From contig DZCT01000116.1 of the NCBI GenBank assembly GCA_022736535.1, forward strand, positions 1 to 5,431: DNA of 5,431 bases, read 5' to 3'. The position numbers and the translations under genes are program-made. Shown here one piece after another: positions 1 to 5,019 of this stretch (position 1 is the first letter of the stretch; each line of letters starts with the position of its first letter). Below the pieces are notes generated by a model. The model saw only the letters and a program-made list of their open reading frames with translations. It searched no databases and was not told the origin of the DNA. Source of the DNA: Desulfatirhabdium butyrativorans (lineage in GTDB: Bacteria > Desulfobacterota > Desulfobacteria > Desulfobacterales > JAIFKL01).

Positions 1-116
1 TACAAGGCTCACATTCAATGATTTCAGATGATTCATTGCCGGATGAGATGAGGGTCTCTACAAGGCTCACATTCAATGATTTCAGATGATTCATTGCCGG
101 ATGAGATGAGGGTCTC
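1..116. repeat. Two tandem copies of a 58-bp direct repeat
   Basis: Bases 1-58 and 59-116 are identical by eye; each copy starts tacaaggctcacattcaatg and ends gatgagggtctc. The array touches the window's left edge, so more copies may lie outside. The unit length is not a multiple of three, so any reading frame shifts at every copy, which argues against a protein repeat. The array begins five bases past the stop codon of the MntA-HepT fusion gene. There is no spacer between copies, so it is not CRISPR. Function unknown: it may be a minisatellite, a recent slippage duplication, or the edge of a larger array. Confidence 0.95.
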
Positions 117-120
117 CTGC

Positions 121-349
121 TCAGAGATTATCCAGTATGGATTTGATATCATCGCCGATCTCCCGAAGATTGGAAGTGACAATCTGCCAGATAATATTCG
201 GATCCACATTGAAATAAGCATGAATGACAATGTTCCGCAGCCCGACCATCCGCTTCCACGGAACATGCGGATATCGGAAACGAACGTCCGATCTTATCTG
301 CGGAATGAATAATGTCTTCCAGAAAAATCGCCGGGCTTCTCTGAGCCAT
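121..349 (-). pseudogene. hepT-like toxin gene, internally deleted and frameshifted
   Basis: An ATG at 347-349, overlapping the nucleotidyltransferase frame, begins MAQRSPAIFLEDIIHSADKI, a typical HepT/DUF86 N-terminus. The match stops after about 22 residues (near base 284). The rest of HepT (RYPHVPWKRMVGLRNIVIHA onward, to 121) continues in a different frame, that of the upstream gene. Intact HepT proteins are roughly 110-140 residues; here about 22 plus 54 remain, so the middle is deleted with a length not divisible by three. The original gene overlap appears as tatATGGctc. In many such pairs the overlap is ATGA, which would stop the antitoxin; here TGG reads through. The reading as a remnant is inference from family knowledge. 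Confidence 0.75.
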
Positions 350-636
350 ATATAAACAACCTCATTCAGAATTGAGTCTTTAAGTTGCGGTTTCAAAGCG
401 CCGACCGTTGCCAGATCAACTTTTCTGCCCAGAATCTCCTCAAGGTAATCATGAAGATCAATGAATTCCCACCCTACAGGTTCGGAAAATTCGACCAGCA
501 GGTCCACATCACTCTCTTCAGTTGCCCGGTCAAGTGTATATGAGCCGAAAATGCCGATCCTTTTCACTTTGAACTTCCGGTTCAGCAGTGACCGCTGTTC
601 TTTCAGAACCTGCTCTATTCTGTTTTTTGTGATCAT
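121..636 (-). CDS. MntA-type nucleotidyltransferase fused in frame to C-terminal half of a HepT-type HEPN protein
   Basis: 171 residues. Residues 1-97 are a minimal nucleotidyltransferase of the MntA/MNT family: GSYTLDRATEESDVD (31-45) fits GSX10DXD, with D43 and D45, and D74 in KVDLA is the likely third acidic residue. In the MntA-HepT toxin-antitoxin family this enzyme adds AMP to the HEPN toxin and silences it. Residues 117-171 match the C-terminal half of HepT and keep the HEPN RNase motif RX4HXY (R134, H139, Y141). Residues 98-116 are the start of hepT read in the wrong frame. About 40 HepT residues are missing, and the deletion restored an open frame that joins antitoxin to toxin. The ATG at 636 follows a modest AAGG-like ribosome site. 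The HEPN helical bundle is incomplete, so toxin activity is doubtful; AMP transfer may survive. The family calls are firm; whether the fusion is expressed or functional is unknown. Confidence 0.85.
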   Translation of the reverse strand: MITKNRIEQVLKEQRSLLNRKFKVKRIGIFGSYTLDRATEESDVDLLVEFSEPVGWEFIDLHDYLEEILGRKVDLATVGALKPQLKDSILNEVVYIWLREARRFFWKTLFIPQIRSDVRFRYPHVPWKRMVGLRNIVIHAYFNVDPNIIWQIVTSNLREIGDDIKSILDNL

Positions 637-748
637 TTTTTAACCTTTTTTCAAATAATTCAGATGGATGATGATGTGAAAAACGCTTCGTCCGGGCTAA
701 GAAGATTTTCGCACCCCGGAGAACATTCCCACGCAGAATGTGGAAATT

Positions 749-781
749 TTGTAAGGGCGCGCCGGCAGCACGCCCTTACAA
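749..781. repeat. Palindromic intergenic repeat with 11-bp perfect arms
   Basis: Arms ttgtaagggcg (749-759) and cgcccttacaa (771-781) are perfectly complementary around an 11-base GC-rich loop. It lies between the sigma-54 activator and the MntA-HepT fusion gene. Neither side is followed by a clear T-tract, so it looks like a dispersed REP/MITE-type palindrome rather than a standard terminator. In a minus-strand transcript it would form a strong hairpin between the two genes and could affect mRNA stability. Confidence 0.8.
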
Positions 782-824
782 TTGCACACAGCATTCGGAA
801 TATCAAGCGCTATTTCTGTGATAC

Positions 825-839
825 AGACGGCTCCCGTCT
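825..839 (-). terminator. Small hairpin just after the activator stop codon (weak terminator candidate)
   Basis: The arms agacgg (825-830) and ccgtct (834-839) give a 6-bp stem with a 3-base loop, five bases past the TGA stop of the sigma-54 activator. The bases that follow on the minus strand (gtatcacag) are not T-rich, so intrinsic termination is uncertain. It could instead be a 3'-end protecting hairpin. Confidence 0.3.
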
Positions 840-844
840 TAATT

Positions 845-2047
845 TCAGATAATTATCTTCTCAATCACCTTCCGTGAAAAACAGTACATGGGAACGGTTT
901 TGCTGCCCATCCTGCCGGTTCGGGTGGAACGCCGGCTGCCGCTGCTTAACCATCCCCGCGCTGTCCAGTCCCGAATGACCGATTTTGTTTCAAATCCGCC
1001 TGTTGTCAGCAATTCATTGGTCGCTTTCACCGTGAAACAGATTTCTTCCCACAGGTCTTCTTCTGAAGCAAAACTGCCCGGCATGACAGCAGGCATCCGC
1101 ATCCTTTTAATATCCCAGCGCCCTGCCCAGCCTTCAGGCGGGCTTTCATTTACCTGCCGATGCCGGTTTCGGAAACGATTCTGATTGGAAAGCGCCCATT
1201 CATAGAGCCATCGCAATGCTGCTGTTCCCTGGTCCGTTCCGGGCTGCGGAATAAGATATACGGCTTCCCGAACATGCTTTTCTCTGATGCAGGTCTCGTG
1301 AGCCTCAGCCAGCATGACCGCCCGTTGCAGGATGTTTTTCAGTTCCCGCACATTTCCGTAAAAATACAGCCCGGATAAAAATGACAAAGCATCGGCAGTT
1401 ATTTCCGAAATATTCAGCGCTTCTGTTCCTGCTGACTGCTCATTGTATTCTTTTCGGAATTGCCGGATAAAATAAGCCGCCAGCTTGGGAATGTCTTCTT
1501 TTCTTTCCCTTAACGGCTGAATATATAAAGGAAAGGTGCTGATTCGGTGAAAAAGGTCTGTCCGCATGTCCGCCGCTAATTTCTCAATCGGCTTATTGGT
1601 GGCGCATAAGACTCTCACGTTGAGCGATTCCTCTTTCAGTCCGCCGATTTTTGTGATCACACGGTTTTCAAGCACTCTCAGGAGGGTCAGTTGAAATTTG
1701 ACCGAAGCTTCCCCGATTTCATCCAAAAAAAGAGTCCCGCTGTCAGCTTCCCGGAATTTTCCGTTTTTGCAGATTTCCGCGCCGGTGAACGCGCCTTTTT
1801 CATATCCGAAAAATTCGGATTCCAGAAGCGTATCAGGCAATCCGGCACAATTGACCGGAACAAAAGGCTTTTCCCGTCTCGGACTCAGATCATGAACGGC
1901 TCTTGCCGCCAATTCTTTTCCCACGCCGGATTCTCCCGTAATCAGCACGGTCCAGGGGAATCGTGCAATTTTGCGGATACAGGCTTTCAGTTGCTTCATC
2001 ATTCCGGAATCGCCGATGATATTTTCAAAAAACCCGTTTTGTTTCAT
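845..2047 (-). CDS. Sigma-54-dependent transcriptional activator (AAA+), no receiver domain, atypical C-terminus
   Basis: A bacterial enhancer-binding protein that would use ATP hydrolysis to remodel RNA polymerase-sigma-54. Residue numbers count from the upstream TTG at 2080; subtract 11 for the chosen ATG. Visible motifs: Walker A GESGVGK (49-55), sigma-54-contact loop GAFTGA (96-101), Walker B GTLFLDEIGE (115-124), sensor I VRVLCATN (155-162), arginine-finger region FHRI (177-180), sensor II GNVRELKN (242-249). All are intact. The AAA+ domain starts almost at the N-terminus, so there is no receiver, GAF or PAS domain; control must come from elsewhere. The C-terminal ~120 residues do not show the usual Fis-type helix-turn-helix. 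Instead a segment around 354-405 (LLTTGGFETKSVIRDWTARG, then basic residues and MYCF) resembles a winged helix. The ATG at 2047 is preferred: GAGAGG lies 12 bases upstream, FENIIG follows as in the family, and the TTG at 2080 has no ribosome site. Confidence 0.93.
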   Translation of the reverse strand: MKQNGFFENIIGDSGMMKQLKACIRKIARFPWTVLITGESGVGKELAARAVHDLSPRREKPFVPVNCAGLPDTLLESEFFGYEKGAFTGAEICKNGKFREADSGTLFLDEIGEASVKFQLTLLRVLENRVITKIGGLKEESLNVRVLCATNKPIEKLAADMRTDLFHRISTFPLYIQPLRERKEDIPKLAAYFIRQFRKEYNEQSAGTEALNISEITADALSFLSGLYFYGNVRELKNILQRAVMLAEAHETCIREKHVREAVYLIPQPGTDQGTAALRWLYEWALSNQNRFRNRHRQVNESPPEGWAGRWDIKRMRMPAVMPGSFASEEDLWEEICFTVKATNELLTTGGFETKSVIRDWTARGWLSSGSRRSTRTGRMGSKTVPMYCFSRKVIEKIII

Positions 2048-2080
2048 GGCTTCATTTTTCCTCTCTGTCCGCTTATACAA

Positions 2081-2146
2081 GACAGAAGGGAGATTTTTTA
2101 CATGAAGCTGAAAAAATTTACGGGGAGAGGATTGGTTTGATCATAT
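2081..2146 (-). other. Leader upstream of the sigma-54 activator, next to MITE copy A
   Basis: AT-rich stretch between the activator and the outer end of MITE copy A. I see no clear -24/-12 element and no convincing -35/-10 pair, although taatatatgat near the MITE end (minus strand, about 2140-2150) could serve as a -10. Read from the CHAT gene as if the cassette were absent, codon 599 would continue for 15 codons to a TAA at 2098-2100. This stretch may therefore be the displaced original 3' end of that gene (inference). Confidence 0.3.
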
Positions 2147-2306
2147 ATTAGACTTTTTCGGAAATAAAAAAGGTTCTCGCAAAGGACGCAGAGAGCGCAA
2201 AGAGAGTCTTACAAACTGAGTTTCTTAAAGAAACTCAGTTTGTTTGTGCGGCCCGGCTAAGAATAGACGCGGGAGACTCAGCCGCTTATTTCCGAAAATG
2301 TCTATT
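2147..2306 (+). mobile_element. MITE-like element, copy A (160 bp, 21-bp terminal inverted repeats)
   Basis: The ends attagactttttcggaaataa-like (2147-2167) and its near reverse complement (2286-2306) form 21-bp terminal inverted repeats with two mismatches. Inside are the ggttctcgcaaag stretch and a cggctaag/ctcagccg internal stem. It matches the reverse complement of 3062-3223 at both ends (about 55 and 60 bp, nearly identical); only the middle (about 2202-2246) differs. No transposase is encoded, so movement would need help in trans. It lies between Uma2 and the sigma-54 activator, with its outer end 99 bases before the activator's ATG. No clear target-site duplication is seen. Confidence 0.75.
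2211..2243. repeat. Perfect palindrome with 16-bp arms inside MITE copy A
   Basis: Arms acaaactgagtttctt (2211-2226) and aagaaactcagtttgt (2228-2243) are exactly complementary around one central base. This stretch is absent from copy B, where the matching position holds an unrelated sequence. It looks like a repeat that has nested into, or replaced, the middle of the element. On either strand it could form a long hairpin, or cruciform in DNA. Confidence 0.9.
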
Positions 2307-2329
2307 CGCTGTGATTTTGAACACTGCAT

Positions 2330-2417
2330 GGCGGACACGCTTCGCTTTGTCCGCCCTACATTATTAATGCAAACATGTAGCAAACATGTAGGGTGGACAA
2401 AGCGAAGCGTGTCCACC
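2330..2417. repeat. Long inverted repeat (32-bp arms, 2 mismatches) next to the Uma2 3' end
   Basis: The left arm 2330-2361 and right arm 2386-2417 are inverted copies of the ggtggacacgcttcgctttg / caaagcgaagcgtgtccacc type with two mismatches, one of which is a G-U pair in RNA. The 24-base loop contains aaacatgtag twice (2371-2380, and 2382-2391, where the second copy runs into the right arm). The right arm ends four bases from the Uma2 stop codon, so a Uma2 transcript would carry this hairpin directly after the coding sequence. The core resembles a widely dispersed intergenic repeat family (recalled, not checked). Short reading frames through it are spurious. Confidence 0.9.
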
Positions 2418-2421
2418 GCTG

Positions 2422-3012
2422 CTACTCAAAACGGTCTTCCCATAAATATTTTAAGTCTATCTCAATTTTTTCAAATGGTTCAGCCCGAACCTTATCGTTT
2501 TCCATAAAGGTATTCAACAGAAGCCATAAGCCTGATTCAAGCCGGAATGTCTCGAATATTTTAATAAACGGATTGATCATCCACAAAAAACTGACGCCGT
2601 GGTGAGCAAATATCGGCATTTTGATGATTCGGTCAATCCTCATCGTGCCGGGGGAAAGAATTTCGCACACCCAGTCCGGCGGAACGGAAAACCAGTTTGT
2701 TTCGGGCAAACTTGGCAGGCTTTCTTTTTTCCACCCTGCCAAATCCGGAACAATGGTATGTTCTCCGAGCTGAATTTCAGGTTCGGAAAGAATCCACCAT
2801 CCCCCGGGACCGCCATGACGCCCCAGTCGGTAAGGTCCCCAGATTTCGCCCATCAGCGAAGATGAGACATTGGCGTGTTTCGGCGAGGGTCTCGGCATCG
2901 AATGAAGCTCACCGTTGATAATTTCGCCGACCCTGTTTTCGGAAAGTTTAAATAAATCGTCATAATTCGCTTTTTTAATTGCTTCTTCACTCATAGCTTT
3001 CAATTCCGTCAT
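2422..3012 (-). CDS. Uma2-family protein (DUF820, PD-(D/E)XK nuclease-like)
   Basis: 196 residues, the usual length of the family. The order of conserved blocks is typical: YDDLFKL near the N-terminus, VGEIINGELHSMPRPSPKH (28-46), EPEIQLGEHTIVPDLAGWKK (77-96), DWVCEILSPGT (113-123), and DRIIK (127-131) followed by HHGVSFLWMINP. Likely active-site residues are D90, E117 and K131, all present, so the fold's nuclease-type site looks intact. The substrate and role of Uma2 proteins are mostly unknown; many copies are scattered in cyanobacteria and Desulfobacterota, often near mobile DNA. The ATG at 3012 has no clear ribosome site; an in-frame ATG at 2994 is a fair alternative with a weak GGA upstream. 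The gene sits alone between two inverted MITE copies and may have arrived with them. Confidence 0.88.
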   Translation of the reverse strand: MTELKAMSEEAIKKANYDDLFKLSENRVGEIINGELHSMPRPSPKHANVSSSLMGEIWGPYRLGRHGGPGGWWILSEPEIQLGEHTIVPDLAGWKKESLPSLPETNWFSVPPDWVCEILSPGTMRIDRIIKMPIFAHHGVSFLWMINPFIKIFETFRLESGLWLLLNTFMENDKVRAEPFEKIEIDLKYLWEDRFE

Positions 3013-3029
3013 TTTTAATTTTGTCAGCA

Positions 3030-3050
3030 GGGCATGTCACCGACATGCCC
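3030..3050. repeat. Hairpin between the CHAT gene end and the Uma2 start
   Basis: gggcatgtc (3030-3038) and gacatgccc (3042-3050) form a perfect 9-bp stem around a 3-base loop; allowing one bulged base, gcag/ctgc extends it. The TGA stop of the CHAT reading frame (3037-3039) falls at the loop of this hairpin. On the minus strand it is followed by tgctgacaaaattaaaa, without a T-tract, so it is more likely a REP-type palindrome than a classical terminator. Confidence 0.75.
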
Positions 3051-5019
3051 CTGCGGTGTTCAATAGACATTTTCGGAAATAAGCGGCTGAGTCTCCCGCG
3101 TCTATTCTTAGCCTGGGCCGCAAAGCTGTCGGAATGTCATTTCGAGCGGAGCGAGAAATCTTTCCTCCTTTGCGCTCTCCGCGTTCTTTGCGAGAACCTT
3201 TTTTATTTCCAAAAAAGTCTAATGCTTTCAGAAGATTTTCTGAAATGTTCTGAGAAGCAGTTCTGCCGGTTTTCATTTTCTCAACTGAGGAAAAAATGAC
3301 TTCTCCGGTTTCTGTATCAAAGAGCCGCATCAGCACAAAAGACTGAAAAAAAGAACGCTCGGTTTCTATCAGCAGCATGAGCTTTGCGTTCAGCAGATTC
3401 GGATACAGCCGGTTTTCAGCACCTGTCAGAGAGGATAAAGCGATGTTCAGTTCTTCCAGTATGAGGTTAAATTCCCGGCGTTCTGCGATTCTGATATGGG
3501 GACAGCGGGATTTTATCTCCTGAATCAGAGCTGAGGAAATTATGCCTTCTTTTCCCTGAGAATATGCGCTTTTTACCGAGTCATAAGTAACTGCCATTGT
3601 CAGTTCTCCGGAAGCAGAATGACTCTCGGACGGTTCATATCTCGGCAATTTCTTCTCGATTTTATCAAGCAGCAGCAGAATATGATCCTGTTTCCGCTCT
3701 GCTTCTTCCTGCATAATTTTTGCAATCTGAATTTGAAAATAATAGGACAGGGCTTTCCAGCTTAAAAATACGCCGAACAGGAGCAAAAGAAATACCGGCA
3801 AGGCAATCAAACAGGCTCTCAAATTTTTTCGCTCTATTTTTTGATAAGCTTTAATTTCAGTCAGTTGTCCCGAAGACTCAGCGCCGCCTCTGTTTTGATT
3901 GCCATTCAGCGGCATCGGTATGACAGATTCGCTCAGTTCCGGTGTTTCAAGTGATTCATCCGAGCCGAAATAACTGAATCTCGGATTCCCGTAGAGCAGA
4001 TAAGCTGCCCAACTTACAGAATCCTGTCCGTACTTTTCTGTCAATGACTGTCTGCTCTCTTTCACAGCTTCTCCGACGCTTTTGCCGGAAAAAATATGCC
4101 TGTAAAACTCAAGCGCGAAATCACTGCCGGACTGATCTTTTATTTCCCAGAAAGTCCCGATATAATGCCGGACGCCCGCATAGAGAAAGGCATTGGCAAG
4201 CCCGAAAGAAGCTTCCGCTCCTTCGGATTCCCATGCGTCTGTGCGGGCGGACTGGCAGGCATTGGAAAAAATGAGTGAAGGCATGGCTGCGCCCCCGGCC
4301 ATTTTATAAATATCCTCAGCCTTGAAAGAACCGTCTGTCAGTTTCCATCCGCTCGCGCCGGCGCCTTCGGAATCATGCCGGGAAAAATATTCCGCATGAC
4401 CTGCGAAATGCAGCATATCATAATCTTTGAGCCTCAGTCTGATCCGCTCCGCCCTGATGTCCGAATCAAGCGAAACGTCTGTCAGGGCTTGATGCTGATT
4501 TGCATATCTGAAGAGATTCATGCCTTCCGCACCCGCGGCGGGCAGATTTCCTTCAGGATTCGCAATGATCCATAATTTGAGCGGTTTTGTCAGATTCCGG
4601 TTCCGGTTTCCGCTGATTTTCTGACGGGTTCTGACATATCTGCCCGTGCTGAATCGCCGACAGAGAAATGTCTCTCCGATACAGATCAGTTCCCAAGGGA
4701 TATGAACCAAATGATCGTCCAGACTGAAAATCAGATGGAGTGCGTCGCTTGTTCCGAGCCTGTCTTTGATGCCCGGCGTCAGCAGATCGTCGCACAGCAT
4801 CCGTCCATATAGGTTGAGACATTCTGCCGCATCCGAAGTTTTGCCGGCTTTTCTGCTGTTTCTGTTCAATATCTCGGCAAGCCTGCGGCAGTGCTGTGCG
4901 ATGCGGTCCGGGGAAACGGGCATTTCTTCATAGGTCCATATCGGATGATCCGGCGTGTGAATGCCGATCTTCAGGAAATCTTTATCGGAAAAGGCTTCAA
5001 GATAAATTGTCCTTTTCAT
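3037..5019 (-). CDS. CHAT-domain protease with one transmembrane helix and a CsgG/LpoB-like C-terminal domain
   Basis: 660 residues from the ATG at 5019, which has AAGGGG four bases upstream; a longer frame to 5148 is unlikely because it runs inside the upstream gene. CHAT cysteine protease (caspase-like), about residues 90-350: IPWE (107-110), LHFAGHAEYF with likely catalytic H208, and IFSNACQSA with likely catalytic C255. It ends in the usual SWAAYLLYGNPRF. A linker and basic stretch (KIERKNLR) precede one hydrophobic helix at about 400-421, which suggests CHAT in the cytoplasm and the C-terminus in the periplasm. A charged, possibly coiled segment (430-460) follows. Residues ~471-599 have a CsgG/LpoB-like pattern: ELTMAVTYDSV, IRIAERREFNLILEELNIAL, LFDTETGEVIFSS. 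Residues 600-660 (basic, KKGSRKERGERKGG) come from MITE copy B and the next hairpin, not from an evolved domain. Likely a membrane-anchored protease with an envelope-facing domain; its substrate is unknown. Confidence 0.88.
   Translation of the reverse strand: MKRTIYLEAFSDKDFLKIGIHTPDHPIWTYEEMPVSPDRIAQHCRRLAEILNRNSRKAGKTSDAAECLNLYGRMLCDDLLTPGIKDRLGTSDALHLIFSLDDHLVHIPWELICIGETFLCRRFSTGRYVRTRQKISGNRNRNLTKPLKLWIIANPEGNLPAAGAEGMNLFRYANQHQALTDVSLDSDIRAERIRLRLKDYDMLHFAGHAEYFSRHDSEGAGASGWKLTDGSFKAEDIYKMAGGAAMPSLIFSNACQSARTDAWESEGAEASFGLANAFLYAGVRHYIGTFWEIKDQSGSDFALEFYRHIFSGKSVGEAVKESRQSLTEKYGQDSVSWAAYLLYGNPRFSYFGSDESLETPELSESVIPMPLNGNQNRGGAESSGQLTEIKAYQKIERKNLRACLIALPVFLLLLFGVFLSWKALSYYFQIQIAKIMQEEAERKQDHILLLLDKIEKKLPRYEPSESHSASGELTMAVTYDSVKSAYSQGKEGIISSALIQEIKSRCPHIRIAERREFNLILEELNIALSSLTGAENRLYPNLLNAKLMLLIETERSFFQSFVLMRLFDTETGEVIFSSVEKMKTGRTASQNISENLLKALDFFGNKKGSRKERGERKGGKISRSARNDIPTALRPRLRIDAGDSAAYFRKCLLNTAGACR
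3062..3223 (-). mobile_element. MITE-like element, copy B (162 bp), overlapping the 3' end of the CHAT gene
   Basis: Reverse complement of copy A at both ends: the first ~55 bases differ at three positions, and the last ~60 are identical apart from one extra base. The middle (about 3120-3169) is unlike copy A and holds a tttctcgctccgctcgaaat segment, another common intergenic repeat type. It lies wholly inside the open reading frame of the CHAT gene and supplies codons 600-653 of it. Confidence 0.75.

Larger units (their letters stand above)
2147..3223. mobile_element. Putative composite cassette: Uma2 gene between inverted MITE copies
   Basis: The two ~160-bp copies face each other in opposite orientation and begin at the same base on the outside (attagac at 2147 on the plus strand, and its reverse complement ending at 3223). 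On the inside, similarity continues past the inner ends into a gaacac-gca-gg block (2319-2331 versus 3049-3061). The block between them holds one gene, Uma2, and two hairpins. No transposase is inside. Joining the outer flanks would put the CHAT gene directly before the sigma-54 activator with a short gap. The layout is seen in the sequence; insertion as one unit is inference, and two separate MITE insertions or an inverted duplication would look similar. Confidence 0.5.

Noticed and set aside
1..116. CRISPR array
   Set aside because: The two copies abut with no spacer and the unit is 58 bp.
33..266. 77-codon minus-strand frame running through the end of the fusion gene into the 58-bp repeats
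   Set aside because: It overlaps the HepT C-terminal coding region in another frame and the repeat unit is not a multiple of three; no ribosome site is evident.
1691..2140. 149-codon open frame on the plus strand opposite the sigma-54 activator
   Set aside because: It is antisense to a well-conserved AAA+ domain and its product shows no family pattern.
2225..2507. Short frames on both strands through the hairpin and MITE region
   Set aside because: They are translations of palindromic repeats (for example the GWTKRSVSTA-type peptide) and are commonly mis-annotated as small proteins.
2081..3030. Sigma-54 (-24/-12) promoters for the local genes
   Set aside because: Scanning by eye found no TGGCAC-N5-TTGC-like match before the activator, Uma2 or the fusion gene.
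2147..3223. Calling the cassette an insertion sequence
   Set aside because: No transposase or recombinase is encoded inside it and no clear target-site duplication beyond a possible AT dinucleotide is visible.
3021..3299. 92-codon plus-strand frame across MITE copy B
   Set aside because: It is built from repeat sequence (CHFERSEKSF-type peptide) and lies antisense to the CHAT gene end.
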